Notes: generated from the sequence alone by a model not told the origin. Shown: positions 48,801 through 56,631, counted from the stretch's first letter. The stretch: DNA of 64,000 bases from Chloranthus sessilifolius (GCA_021018995.1 CM037587.1:3412866-3476865), one strand, 5' to 3'. Program-made: numbers and translations.

Positions 48801-51800
48801 GAGAACCAAGCACATTTCCAGAAGCTCGGGTGGATACAGATGCAGTAAAGTGGCAGTTAGCTATAGAAGAAGAATGGCAGAACTTTTGAAAAATGAGACT
48901 TGGGATCTCATGGAACTTCCTAAGGGGAGGAGGGTCATCGGTTGTAAATGGGTCTTTCGAAAGAAAGAAAGTGATAAGAGACAAACTCCAAAGTTCAAAG
49001 CAAAGTTAGTTACAAAGGGGTTCTCTCGGAAAGAAGGCATCGATTACAATGAGATATTCTCTCTGGTTGTGAAGCACACATCGATTCGCACGTTGGTGGT
49101 CATCGTTGCTCAGAAAGATTTGAAACTAAAACAAATGGATGTGAAAACAGTTTTCCTCCATGGAGATCGTCAGGAAGAGAAGGATTTGAAGCAAAAGGGT
49201 CAGAATTGCTCATTTGCATACTAAAGAAATCCTTATACGGTCTCAAACTAGCACCCAGGCAGTGGTACGTAAAGTTTGATTCATATATGCTTAGCGTAGA
49301 GTATCACAGGGGTAGTATGATTGTTGTATCTACTGAAAAGAGTATTGTGAAGGGAAGATGATATGTTGATATCAGTAGAAAGCAAGGTTGAAATCAACAA
49401 GCTGAAGCGATCATTGAGCCAGAAATTTGAGATGAAGGATCTTGGTTTCGCAAATAAGATCCTAGGTATGAAAATCACGAGAGATCGTGAGAATAAGAGG
49501 CTTTGGCTAATTTAAAGAACTTTTATCCAAAAGCTCCTCGAAAAGTACAATATGAGTGATGCTAAGCCGGTATCAACTCCTCTAGCAGAGCATTTCAAAC
49601 TCACAAAGAAGATGAGTCCGTCCACACATGCAGAAAGGAAATACATGAAGAATATTCCGTATGCAAATGCTATTGGGAGCTTGATGTATGTCATAGAGAG
49701 TACACGACTAGATTTAGCACTTGCCTTGAGTGTGGTTTGCAAGTATATGTCTAATCCGAGAAGAGAGTATTGGCTTGCGGTTAAATGGATATTAAAGTAT
49801 CTAAAAGGTATAGCTGAAAATGGGTTGATGTTTGAAGGTGGAGATACATGCGAGTTGGATCTCTACGGTTACGTTGATTCTTATTATGCCGGTGACCTTG
49901 ACAGAAGGTCTACCACGAGGTACGTGTTCGTATTGGCAGGTGGAGCGATTAGTTGGAAGCCTATGCTTCAAGGGATAGTCACGTTGTCAACTACAAAGGC
50001 AGAGTATATAGCAGCTACAGAAGCAGCTAAGGAAGCTTCATGGCTTAAGGGTTTGGTCAGTGAATTTGGTAAGGTTGATGAGAGCACCGATATCTTCTGC
50101 GACGCTTAGAGTGTCATTCACCTAGCAAAGAACCAAGTCTTCCATGCTAGAATAAATCATATAGATGTCTCGTATCATTTTATCAGAGATATGATAGAAG
50201 ATGGAGAAGTATTGATTGAAAAGATTGATACTAAAGAAAATGCAACAGACATGTTGACCAAGCCGGTTACACATAATAAGTTTAGGCGTTGCCTAAACTT
50301 GATCAACACTTGTCGCAGATGTTGATGTTCGTTAGGGCGATAACACGGTTGAGGATGAAACTAGGTGGAGATTGTTGGTTAAGGTTTAATCCCAACGCGT
50401 ATTTTGAGAGATTCTGAGGAGTGGTCTCGGGTCCCAATCGATCGATCGAGCTTGTGGAGCAATCAATCGATTATGGGCGAAATAAACAGACTGCTCTCGG
50501 GTTGAATTCGATCGATCAAGCTGGGAAATCGATCGATCGAGTCTGAGCAGAAATTTATTTAGTATCTCTCAAGTTGAAATCGATCGATCAAGTTGTGAAA
50601 TCGATCGATCGATTCTGGACGGATTAGTTTCGCGGATTTGGACTGCTTGGCTATTATAGAAGATTTTGGTCAAAGTTTCCTTATGCATGTTGGAGCCTAT
50701 TAACAGGAGGTTATTCTAGGGTTCCAAGAGAGTTTTCTACTGAGTGAAAACTGGTGAATACTTTGAGAGGCAAGGTATTGAAGAAAAGGTTGGGGATCGA
50801 AGCATCCGATTGAAGCCGTTCTTGTGCTGGAATCGTTACTATATTCCAGCAGATCTCTTCTCTGTTATCGAAGGACTACGTCCTTGTTTATTCAGCGTGT
50901 TAGTTGTTGAAGATTGTGTCAGATCTTGAGTGAGAGTGCACTAGAGAGAAGAGAGTGTGTGCATTGTAAATGTTCATAAATATAGTGCATATACTCCGTG
51001 GATGTAGCCCTAGATTGGGTGAACCACGTAAATCCTTTTGTGTTGTGTGTGACTGCTTTTGTGTCTTCTTATTTTTTTCCGTATTCATCGCGATAGGGAA
51101 TTTGACAGTATCTTGTTGAATTCCTAACACTTTGGACTACCTAACCAAGTGAGTTTCCTAGTAGTGTAAACTAGGAGAGTTAGTAAACCATGACTAATTT
51201 ATTTTTAGTGGTTGAAGAATATAATTGGCCTTTAATAAGAGGACTTTAGGCGCACACATACATCTCTTTTCTTCCCACACACTATTTCTAGTCACACACC
51301 AACTTTTGCTACCCACGCACCAATTAATGAGGAAAAAAATATTGATGACAAATTTCGCTTTTCAGTCGCTAATAAAGAACAAAAACATTTACCACTTATC
51401 AAAAAGTCTGTTCAAAGCAGCGTTTAGGTGAACACAAACTTTCCCTGATTTTCTACTTCCTTCTATGAAATAAAATAATTTTTGCTAAGCATACACCAAG
51501 TTTTGCTATCCGCACACTGCTCTATTTTCTTTTTATGTGTCCACGAAGAAAAAAGTGGTGTGCCCGTAGCAGCCCTCTTTATTATTATTTTTAATAGGAC
51601 TGTTGTACATCAATCTAAGAACATCAAATCCACGAGGTAGGCCATAGTGCAATCAGAGAATCCTAACCATCCAATTCAACTTGACAAAGAAATATCAGAG
51701 AATCCTAACCATCCAATTCAACTTGACAAAGAAAAATTAACTAGAACATAAACAAGTTCCAAGTGGACAACCAGGACCCATGTATCATCATATCATATGG

Positions 51801-54800
51801 GCATCTTATAGATTCAAAAGAGAGTATCTCACTTTCCAAAAAGTGTGTTCATAGCAGCTTTTGGGTGCACACCAACATTTTATATCCGCACACCACTTTG
51901 TTTTTGGGTGTGCGGGAAGAAAAAAGTGGTGTGCGCGTAGCAACCTTCTTTAATAGCACTAATTCAGACTGAAAGCGACATCTTAGACCCTTGGAAACCA
52001 TTGATTCGTTCTAATCAGATGATGGAGATCGTTTTTCACCCCCATCTTCCACACAAAAGATCTTGAGAACATGGAGCACCTATCACACGGTCGGTGTTTG
52101 ATTCAATGTGTCACAGATCCACAAAAAACGCCCCTAAAATCACGTTTGAGTGTGACGTGTGCCATATGATTCAAGTGCCATTTTATAAATTCCAAAGAGA
52201 GTAAAGTAGTGGTAAACTTGTTGATAAAAAAAATTGTATTTATAATTGCTCTGAGGCACGTAGTTCACTACGTTGTCTTAAAGACAATAGACACCCTCAC
52301 TCAGTCGGATAAACGAAGATGCAATAGGGTTCCCAGCGAATCTGCCTTTAGATTACAACAGAGCCCGGTCTTGCCAAGAACCATATGTTCTTTTCTAGAT
52401 TGCACTCTCTAGAGAAAGAACCTGTCATACAGATTTTCTGACACACAAAAAGATTCTTACAAAATAAGAACGTAAGAAAAGAGGAGAATATATGTTATTA
52501 TAGTTTGTGTTGTGTCTTGTTAACCCGGATCTAATCTCTATTTATAGAGAAAATCTTGAAAGATTGTGTTTTTTCAGATAACCGTGAAGAGATTTGTGTC
52601 TTTTCATATAACAATAAAGAGATAAAATTGATTCATTTGTGTCTTTTCATATTTACGGTGAAGAGATGCAAGACTTGTGAAAAAGACAACAGTAAAGAGA
52701 TAAAATCGATTCACTTGTGTCTTTTCAGATTTTCGGTGAAAAGATGCCTGTGTCTTTTCAACTAACGGTAAAAAGATAAATCAAAATTTGAAAAGGCACT
52801 TTGGAGAGAAAATATTTATAAGTTTGTCATTGAATTATTATCAATATATAATGAAAACTATAAATTTAATTTTGAAATAATAAAATATATATATATATAT
52901 ATTACAAAACTAATATATAAACCCACTTGTTTCAAAATAAAATAAAATAAAATGTGTATCAAAGCGATCACACTAAGCATCATCAGAGGAACCGATCGGT
53001 TGGAACCTTTGACTAGTACATACAACTCAAAGTTTGTAAGGACTTTAAGTAGCTTATAGCTTTGAACTCAAAAACTGGCTAACAAACTGGAATTAAATAT
53101 ACACTTACTATGACCTAAATCATTAGTGACATAAGGCTTGCGATTTACAGTCATGTGCTAAAATTCTGATTTCATGAGTATCTCAGAGAGAGGACTGAAT
53201 CTATGTTGAAGCGACTTCACTTCCATACTCATATAGGTGAATCTATCATGGGTGCTCTTGTAACTACTTTATCACCCCAGCAAATGAATGCCTACAGAAT
53301 CATTAAAAGTTAAACTCACCCTCTCACGTTACAAGAGATGTGCACAAAATTTAGCACCATAAGAATGGTCAATAGGTAACATACCTTTGTGCACTTCCAA
53401 GGGTCACAGAGTAGTTTCTTATCTCGTTGAACTTAGGATTTGAGATCTCCAACTCTACTAAGTTGAGGTTCAACTACTGTGCCTTTAAAGATATCGGTCT
53501 TAGGCCCATCCCCCTCAATATTTTCAACATTATATTTTTGGATAGTGCTTTTGTAAGCTTCAAAACCACTCTGCATCTTTTGTTTCAGTAAACAATGTTA
53601 TATACTATGATTTCGTACTTGAATCAGAAAGACATGTTTGTTTCTAGACCCCCCACGATACTGCTCTTCCTACCAAAGTAAAAATTCATCCGCTTATGGA
53701 TTTTGAATCAGAGGAGTCAGAAATCCAAGTAGCATCAGTAAACCCCTCCAAGAGTTCAAGTTTGCCACTATATTGTAAACTATAATGTATAATTCCTTTC
53801 AAATATCTTAATGCCCTATGAATAGCTTCCCAATGTTCCAACCCTGGGTTGCTAATTTACTCAATACCCCAACTATAAATGTTATATTGGGTCTAGTACA
53901 CTTCATTAAATAGATAAAACTTCTATCTCAGTGACAATAAACTGTAATTTTTTAACTTGTTCAAGAATCAGTTTATCTCCAACCATTTTGAAATCAAAAT
54001 ATTAGAGACAAGAAAAGCCTTTGTAGCTATATCCTCAATTAGATACTTCCTCGCTAATGAATCTCAAAATCTTTAGTAATAGTAAACTTACAAAATGTGT
54101 TGAATAACCTATCATTCAATGCATTGAGGATGTGATCCCGAAAATTTTGATCATCTTCCAGTCATTTGAGTCGAGCATCCGATTCTCCACTAATCGTACT
54201 TTCCGCTATTCCGCTACAGAAATTGGTGGACATGGTGTAATGAGGATGTGAGCAATCTTGAATTGTCGCAAGATAAATTACACATTTTGCGGCCATCTTT
54301 TAAAATTTGACCCGCCAAATCGGTCAAGTTTGATGAGATATTTTTTCATAAACTTTATGCTCTGAGCCATTAGAACAATCTATTGTCTTTAAATTGTTGA
54401 TAAAAAAAATTGATATTGATAATGGCTCCAAGGTACGTAGTCCACTACGCTGTCTTAAAGACAATAGATACCCCCACTCCGTCGAATAAACGAAGATGCA
54501 ATAGGGTTCTCAGCGAATCTGCCTTTAGGATACAACAGAGTCCGGTCTTGCCAAGAACCATATGTTCTTTTCTAGATTGCACTTTCTCCTTCAGGATACA
54601 ACAGAGCCCGGTCTTGCAAAGAACCATATGTTTTTTTCTAGATTGCACTTTCTAGAGAAAGAACCTGACACAGATTTTCTGATACACAAAAAGATTCTTA
54701 AAAAATAAGAACGTAAGAGAAGAGGAGAAATAGATGTTATTATAATTTGTGTTATCTTTTTAACCCTGATCTAATCTCTATTTATAGAGAAAATCTTGAA

Positions 54801-56575
54801 AGATTGTGTCTTTTCAGATAACCGTGAAGAGATTTGTGTCTTTTCAGATAACATTAAAGAGATAAAATCGATTCACTTATGTCTTTTCATATTTACGGTG
54901 AAGAGATGCAAGACTTGTGAAAAAGACAACAGTAAAGAGATAAAATCGATTCACTTGTATTTTTTAGATTTACGGTGAAGAAATGCCAGACTTGTCGATT
55001 CACTTGTGTCTTTTCAGATTTCTGGTGAAGAGATGGGATGGGGACATCATATTCAAGCAGCCGCCAGTGGCATTTCAAAGGCGAAAGAAGAATGTGAAAA
55101 ATATTTTAGTTGATTAAGATTCTTTTAAAAAGTGGTTTGTTTTAGGATTAGTTTCCTTATTTGAACCAATTAGGGGTCAGGCACATATATGTGATATGTG
55201 ACTGTTAATCCCGTCACTTTCTGCGTGACCATCGGAAAAGTCGCCTTAAGTCTACCAATATGTGTCGGAATTGTGTGATTCTTGTCTTGTTGGAAAGCTA
55301 CTTCGATAAGCTTTCAAACAAGACCAATTTCACGTCAATCGGACATCCTTTTCCCTTCAAAAGTAGTCGCGTAATAAAAAATGGGATTAATGGTAAAATT
55401 AATTGTGACTGGTAGATTATAAAGTTTTAATGATTGATTAAGAGTTTTATTTTAAGTAGTATTCTTAGGGTTTTGGTTTGCCTATTTAAAGGCTTGTAAA
55501 CAACTTTATTACAGTTTTTTATTAATGAAAATTTGAGAGTTGTTTTTGTGCAAACCCTAGAGAACTTGTGAAGAGTTTTCAATTAAAGGAGTGAATCTTT
55601 CGAAGCTTGAGTGTTTATGCATTTCTCATGCAACTTGGTATGAAGCCGACGTGCAGCCTTGGTGTGAAGCCTTGAAAATTCTTGGTGTGAAGCTTTGGAC
55701 CTCTATCCACTTATTCCATCTTTTCTCTATTTATCATATGGTAAATATTTTTCCTTGCTTTGATAAATTCCAAAACCCCCAAAATATTATTAGTTTCAAT
55801 CTTTTGATCTACCCTTTTATTTGTTTTAATCCTTCAAGCCTTCTTTATTCACCCGAGAGGAATCAAGAGACGATACCGTGATTATCGCTTGGTACCCTAA
55901 ATTAGAGCGAAACTCGAATCCTTCATCAGATCCGTTTTTCTAGATCGGAAAATTTAAATACATGCAAACGCTAAATTGAGTTATTCTAATTATTTAATTA
56001 AATTCTTTGAACTTCTTTATGTGTTTGGGCGATTTCCAATACTTTCATTATTCAATTTAATTTGTGATTAATCCCAAACTTGCATAATTAGGGTTTTAGC
56101 GTTTTGTCCCGCATCAAGGCGCCTGTGTCTTTTCAACTAACTATAAAACGATAAATTAAAATTTGAAAAGACACTTTGGATAAAAAATATTTACAAGTTT
56201 GCCATTGAATTATTATCAATATATAATGAAAACTATAAACTTAATTTTGAAACAATAAAATATATATTACAAAACTAATATATATATATATAACAGAACT
56301 TACATAGATGGGAACCAATAGCAAGGAGGGCCTCTAGTGGAGAGATCCCAGTGAGCATAGACTGAATAATAAAGGAGCTGGTGGAGCGCGGGGGGGTGGT
56401 GTGGCCGTAGCAATTTGACCGAGAGCTCGCGCCATGTGGCTTCCTCTGATCCACCTCCCCCGCAGGCGTAGCTTTTGAGTGCCTTGTGGAACTCTCTAGC
56501 CTCGCTAGTGCCCAACCCGGCTGCCACTATGTCCTCCACATTAACTTCGCTTATGCTCTTCAGTTTTGCAGCCAT
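21230..56575 (-). CDS. Acyl-activating enzyme, AAE17/AAE18 type, 14 exons over 35 kb
   Basis: Exons on the minus strand: 56575-56304, 36607-36486, 36361-36102, 35033-34832, 33036-32996, 27154-27026, 26841-26768, 26679-26459, 26372-26278, 25598-25382, 24878-24753, 22981-22883, 22192-21986, 21331-21230. Every intron is GT-AG and, apart from a problem inside exon 2, codon phases agree. The product would be about 720 residues, the usual size for this plant family. These ANL-superfamily enzymes use ATP and CoA to activate carboxylic acids. Arabidopsis AAE18 is peroxisomal and acts on auxin-like acids such as 2,4-DB. Motifs seen: [14 protein letters not shown] (ATP loop), [26 protein letters not shown] and [11 protein letters not shown] with the catalytic Lys. 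The C-terminus ELSV is not a canonical peroxisomal signal. Exon 2 does not read in one frame, so this may be a damaged allele or an assembly error. Confidence 0.85.
21436..21922. mobile_element. hAT-type MITE with perfect 8-bp target duplication
   Basis: 487 bp with ends CAGTGTTACCTAGGCAC and, inward from the right, TAGTGTTACCTAGACAC. It is flanked on both sides by GCAGTGAC (21428-21435 and 21923-21930). The CAGTG start and 8-bp duplication are hAT hallmarks. It fills most of the last intron of the acyl-activating enzyme gene. A second copy lies inverted at 32211-32712. Confidence 0.85.
22327..22728. mobile_element. Fold-back MITE, family II, in intron 12
   Basis: Ends GTTAGTATTAGCTACC and, inward from the right, GTTAGTAGTATTAGGTAACC. 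Outer arms carry AAGTCACTTTTTAGGATGTG and its mirror CATTCCAAAAAGCGACCTGA. The centre has AAAATTAACGGTATG facing ATGGTAGCCATTAATTTT. This is the inside-out order relative to family I. Confidence 0.65.
23395..23860 (+). mobile_element. LINE 3' fragment (zf-RVT region)
   Basis: Conceptual translation gives [14 protein letters not shown] followed by a [12 protein letters not shown] stretch, the zinc-binding connection found after the reverse transcriptase in plant L1 LINEs. It is a fragment in intron 11 of the acyl-activating enzyme gene, broken by stops downstream. Confidence 0.6.
23970..24566. mobile_element. hAT-like MITE in intron 11
   Basis: Ends TAGGGGTGGCAATGGGC and, inward from the right, TAGGGGTGTCAATGGGC, a very common plant hAT terminus. 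Adjacent octamers are ACTAGGAT and ACTACAAT, a probable decayed 8-bp duplication. The interior includes an unrelated TTAGGGTTT-rich stretch near 24300-24420 that may be captured sequence. Confidence 0.65.
24929..25325. mobile_element. Fold-back MITE, family I, best copy, in intron 10
   Basis: 397 bp. Termini GGGTACTTCTGTTTGCACC and, inward from the right, GGGTACCTCTGTTCACGCC. Flanks are TTTTCCTTT (24920-24928) and TTTTCCGTT (25326-25334), 8 of 9 matching. A 9-bp duplication with long terminal repeats points to Mutator-like origin. The arms pair over nearly the whole length. It sits 50-57 bp from the exons on each side. Confidence 0.75.
25382..27154 (-). CDS. Acyl-activating enzyme, central exons 6-10
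   Basis: Exon 6 (27154-27026) starts in the codon before [15 protein letters not shown]. Exon 7 (26841-26768) encodes [20 protein letters not shown] up to the ATP-loop glycine, which is completed by exon 8 (26679-26459; [20 protein letters not shown]). Exon 9 (26372-26278) encodes [20 protein letters not shown]. Exon 10 (25598-25382) encodes [20 protein letters not shown], then the ECCGGTE adenine-binding motif and [20 protein letters not shown]. Phases 2-2-1-0-2-0 all agree across junctions. Confidence 0.88.
25628..26042. repeat. TATCGG/TATCCGATA-type repeat in intron 9
   Basis: Begins CCAGGGATTTAAAGACCG and ends GATATTTAAAACCATGG, with many GATACATATCGGCCGATATG words. The ends are loosely inverted (CCAGGGATTTAAA and CCATGGTTTTAAA). 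Possible flanking TGAGA on both sides. Thirty bases separate it from exon 10. Confidence 0.5.
26078..26222. mobile_element. 145-bp hairpin MITE in intron 9
   Basis: Two arms of about 58 bp are inverted: GTAGGCAGTTTTTGATAGAC at the left matches GTAGGAAGTTTTTGATAGAC read inward from the right. The pairing continues through a GCAGGCAGCTTATGT word to ACTGGC. The loop is about 30 bp. The transcript of the host intron would form a long hairpin. Confidence 0.75.
26936..27740. repeat. TCGTCCGA / GTATC-type repeats around exon 6
   Basis: Two blocks (26936-27025 and about 27330-27740) made of CATGGTTCAAA, GTCCGAAACTGGTACG and GATACTTTGAATGTATCA words. The first block abuts the exon 6 splice donor; the second ends in GATTTTGACCCATGG. 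A related single copy lies at 34020-34165. Confidence 0.55.
28300..28740. mobile_element. Fold-back MITE, family II, in intron 5
   Basis: Ends GTTGGTATTAGTAAGC and, inward from the right, GTTGGTATTAGGTAAGCGAC. A 36-bp TAAGCCATCCCAGCGCCAGG segment is tandemly duplicated in the left arm (28311 and 28347). The centre has AAAATTAACGGCTACC, the outer arms GGTCACTTTTTGGGACACA. This is the clearest inside-out copy. Confidence 0.7.
29633..31955 (+). mobile_element. TRIM (miniature LTR element), structurally whole but interrupted
   Basis: LTRs of 112 bp (29633-29744) and 114 bp (29833-29898 plus 31908-31955) start TGTTGAAGTTTAGT and end AAATTTATCA. A TGGTATCAGAGC primer site follows the first LTR directly. 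The interior is only 88 bp with no coding capacity. Flanking GATAA and AATAA are a probable 5-bp duplication. Another LTR element sits within its second LTR. It is a non-coding fossil that otherwise looks whole. Confidence 0.8.
29899..31902 (-). mobile_element. 2-kb non-autonomous LTR element nested in the TRIM
   Basis: LTRs at 29899-30512 and 31307-31902 (about 600 bp each) and a 794-bp interior. A perfect 5-bp duplication AGGCC flanks it (29894-29898 and 31903-31907). On the minus strand the LTR starts TGATGAGGAATTT and ends CGCATCA, followed by a TGGTATCAAAGC primer site. The interior encodes no recognisable capsid, protease or polymerase, only two short frames of unknown nature on the minus strand. 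The LTRs contain repeated GGACGTCCGT palindromes. It is non-autonomous; the structure is whole though coding parts are absent. Confidence 0.8.
32211..32712. mobile_element. hAT-type MITE, second copy (inverted), in intron 5
   Basis: 502 bp with ends CAGTGTTACTTAGACGCG and, inward from the right, CAATGTTACTTAGGCAC. Flanks GACGAAAC (32203-32210) and GATGAAAC (32713-32720) match 7 of 8. Interior matches the copy at 21436-21922 in reverse orientation. A 21-bp CATAGATGTTTGGCACG segment is duplicated near its left end. Confidence 0.8.
32996..36361 (-). CDS. Acyl-activating enzyme, N-terminal exons 3-5
   Basis: Exon 3 (36361-36102) encodes [20 protein letters not shown] through [20 protein letters not shown]. 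Exon 4 (35033-34832) encodes [20 protein letters not shown] through [17 protein letters not shown], part of the AMP-binding N-domain with a hydrophobic [20 protein letters not shown] segment. Exon 5 (33036-32996) is a 41-nt micro-exon for [13 protein letters not shown]. Frames agree across junctions. Confidence 0.87.
33591..33829 (-). mobile_element. Possible short LTR remnant with adjacent primer site
   Basis: A TG...CA block containing a CA microsatellite (about 33768-33792) and, on the minus strand, a TATA-like word before GGGCTAGTAGGG. Immediately after it on the minus strand is TTGGTATCAAAGCC, a methionine-tRNA-type primer site. A related TTGGTATCAATC sequence occurs near 62312 on the plus strand. 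No second LTR was identified, so this is a fragment or a misreading. Confidence 0.3.
34020..34165. repeat. TCGTCCGA-type repeat in intron 4
   Basis: Carries ATATCGTCCGATCC, CACATTCAAAGTATCGTACC and GTCCGAAACCGGTACGTGC, ending GATTTTGAACCATGATT. It is the same family as 26936-27740. Confidence 0.5.
35140..36070. repeat. Repeats in intron 3
   Basis: Two diverged copies of a GAATCCTTCATTAGCTGTCA to GAGCATCATTGAG segment (about 35231-35310 and 35848-35930) flank a block (35380-35690) rich in AATCGGCCGAATTGCGACTT-like self-complementary words. The second copy ends in a C-run and a CACACA run. No coding content. Confidence 0.4.
36486..36607 (-). pseudogene. Acyl-activating enzyme exon 2, frame disrupted
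   Basis: The acceptor TTTGACAG precedes GAAACTTTC, which joins exon 1 in phase to read [12 protein letters not shown], as the family expects. The continuation is in a second frame (QLMEIHG), and the part that joins exon 3 is in a third ([21 protein letters not shown]). Compared with the family pattern one base is missing after the NLG codons and about seven are missing before SYKDP. No intron can explain so short a gap. The rest of the gene is clean, so this is either a recent lesion or a local sequence error. Confidence 0.7.
36800..37185. mobile_element. Tourist-like (PIF/Harbinger) MITE in intron 1
   Basis: 386 bp with ends GGCTGTGTTTGGATAG and, inward from the right, GGCTTTGTTTGAATG. TAA flanks both sides (36797-36799 and 37186-37188), the 3-bp duplication of PIF/Harbinger elements. 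It contains internal repeats of the CCGTGTTTGGAT word. Confidence 0.7.
37475..39530. repeat. Direct repeats flanking a GC-rich block
   Basis: A segment of about 105 bp (TTAGTTTGTTTAATTGGTT through GTGTTTATTGTTAG) occurs at 37475-37581 and again at 39343-39451. Next to the second copy a GATGACTCCACCAAGTTCAG-like stretch is also duplicated (about 39280 and 39460). The layout suggests duplication around an inserted element. Confidence 0.55.
37733..39345. mobile_element. GC-rich LTR-like block, copy 1
   Basis: Starts TGTGACGGGTCCAATACTC and is far richer in G+C (37.7-38.75 kb) than its surroundings. It shares TATGTCAAACCAA, CACACGGGGCCTTG and GGGTGGGCCTAGGAC words in order with 42390-43330 and has a TATATAGGGGAAGG promoter-like word near 37999. 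The 3' part (38.75-39.3 kb) is AT-rich. I read it as a solo or truncated LTR of an unclassified LTR element. It has no believable coding frame. Confidence 0.45.
39856..40252 (-). mobile_element. tRNA-derived SINE, tandem pair
   Basis: Two head-to-tail units on the minus strand. Each has ATGGTAGCTCAATGGGG (A-box-like), a GGGGTTCAAGTCCC or GGGGTTCGAGTCCC B box about 55-60 bp later, then GGGTGGTACTA, a C/G run, and a tail TTGGTTTTGGTCGGAATGG that leads into the next unit. RNA polymerase III promoters of tRNA type define this SINE class. Confidence 0.7.
40253..40919. other. Intron 1 stretch without recognised content
   Basis: AT-rich intronic sequence with no supported frame or repeat edge. Confidence 0.5.
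40920..41289. mobile_element. hAT-like element with perfect 8-bp target duplication
   Basis: 370 bp with ends CTATGTTACTTAATTCGT and, inward from the right, CTATGTTACTTAATTCGTC. Flanked by TTTTTAAC on both sides (40912-40919 and 41290-41297). Interior words such as AATTCGCAGTTCGC also occur near 15310-15360, where a fragment of the same family seems to lie. Confidence 0.8.
41300..41533 (+). other. Unrecognised 77-codon frame in intron 1
   Basis: A polar frame ([17 protein letters not shown] at the start, YVDLRIESR at the end), preceded by a TTTGTTGCAG acceptor-like word. I do not recognise it. It could be a captured gene fragment, part of an old retroelement, or chance. It is antisense to the surrounding gene. 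Confidence 0.2.
42390..43330. mobile_element. GC-rich LTR-like block, copy 2 (truncated)
   Basis: Begins TGTGACGGGGTCAATACTC like copy 1 and shares its ordered words (CAGTATGTCAAACCAAA, CACATGGGGCCTTG, GGGTGGGCCTAGGAC, AGGCGGGTGGTATC). It ends about 43300, lacking the AT-rich 3' part. Fossil fragment of the same unclassified LTR-type family. Confidence 0.45.
43410..44740 (-). mobile_element. L1-type LINE fragment with a SINE inside
   Basis: The minus strand encodes a reverse transcriptase piece with [16 protein letters not shown] and [12 protein letters not shown], then VSSMGC, and, beyond a [17 protein letters not shown] and a WLWW motif from the region after the polymerase. It is a plant L1 relative distinct from the LINE at 8888. 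Several frame breaks are present. Confidence 0.7.
43785..44005 (+). mobile_element. tRNA-derived SINE inserted in the LINE fragment
   Basis: GGAGGTTCTAGTCCTGC (decayed B box), GGGTGGTACTAG, a G/C-rich spacer, then CCATCACCAGCTGATTTTGG and GAATGGTAGCTCAATGGGG. This is the same family as 39856-40252 in the opposite orientation. The order B box, tail, A box shows that it is a slice of a tandem pair. Confidence 0.6.
44838..44877. repeat. (AAT)n microsatellite
   Basis: About 13 AAT units with one interruption. Confidence 0.9.
44888..45255. mobile_element. PIF/Harbinger-like MITE in intron 1
   Basis: 368 bp with 20-bp ends GGCTGCGTATGGCATAGCTC, identical at both sides apart from the last bases, flanked by CTA trinucleotides (44885-44887 and 45256-45258). 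The interior has repeated CTGCTCTAGCAG and AAAGCAGGT words. Confidence 0.75.
45631..51129 (+). mobile_element. Ty1/copia element, complete layout, broken
   Basis: LTRs at 45631-46389 and 50373-51129 (about 758 bp) and a perfect 5-bp duplication CTTTG (45626-45630 and 51130-51134). Parts in order: gag (from about 46420), protease (near 47280-47500), integrase (about 47850-48250), reverse transcriptase (about 48870-49250) and RNase H (about 49550-50290). Integrase before reverse transcriptase marks copia, probably Tnt1-like. A purine tract AGGTGGAGAT precedes the 3' LTR. Coding parts are interrupted in roughly ten or more places, so it is a fossil. By eye the LTRs differ at about 5-6% of positions in their first 275 bp, so it is not very recent. 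It lies antisense in intron 1 of the acyl-activating enzyme gene. Confidence 0.9.
51240..51583. mobile_element. MITE family V, second copy
   Basis: Shares CACACACTATTTCTAGTCAC, CACCAATTAATGAGG and, at the right, GTGGTGTGCCCGTAGCAGCC with the copy at 20205-20527. A further partial piece lies at about 51838-51955 (GTGGTGTGCGCGTAGCAACC). Confidence 0.55.
51990..52190. mobile_element. Fold-back MITE, family I, left half
   Basis: Left arm only: CAGATGATGGAGATCGTTTT, ACAAAAGATCTTGAGAACATG, then CACGTTTGAGTGTGACGTG near the former centre. It is followed by the LTR element starting at 52219. Confidence 0.5.
52219..56295 (+). mobile_element. Truncated LTR element at the intron 1 donor
   Basis: LTRs of about 700 bp at 52219-52925 and 54396-56295 (the second carries a 1.1-kb insertion). 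They begin TGTTGATAAAAAAAATTG and contain five or so GTGTCTTTTCAGAT-type units. A GTATCAAAGCGATC primer-site-like word follows the first LTR. The interior, only about 1.5 kb, holds a copia-type RNase H piece in the opposite orientation (near 53640-53930). AAACT (52214-52218) and GAACT (56296-56300) look like a 5-bp duplication with one change. Broken fossil with major loss of its coding region. Confidence 0.65.
55036..56116 (+). mobile_element. Solo-LTR-like insert inside the second LTR
   Basis: About 1.08 kb interrupting the second LTR of 52219-56295 between AGATG and GCCTGTGTC words. It ends TTTTGTCCCGCATCA, like the LTRs of the 2-kb element at 29899, and shares CCTATTTAAAGGCTTGTAAA-like promoter sequence with them. 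Flanks AGATG and AGGCG differ by two transitions. No coding capacity; fossil. Confidence 0.55.
56304..56575 (-). CDS. Acyl-activating enzyme exon 1 (start codon)
   Basis: The frame begins [20 protein letters not shown] and runs through [20 protein letters not shown] and [20 protein letters not shown] to WFPS, then a split codon before GTAAGTTC. The [31 protein letters not shown] pattern is the conserved N-terminus of plant AAE17/AAE18 enzymes and places it in this gene despite the 19.7-kb gap to exon 2. The donor phase (two bases) matches exon 2's acceptor. Confidence 0.85.
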
Positions 56576-56627
56576 TTTTTGTGCCTCTCTTTTAATCTCT
56601 CATGCTCTCTACTTTAAATGAGAATAA

Positions 56628-56631
56628 TAAA

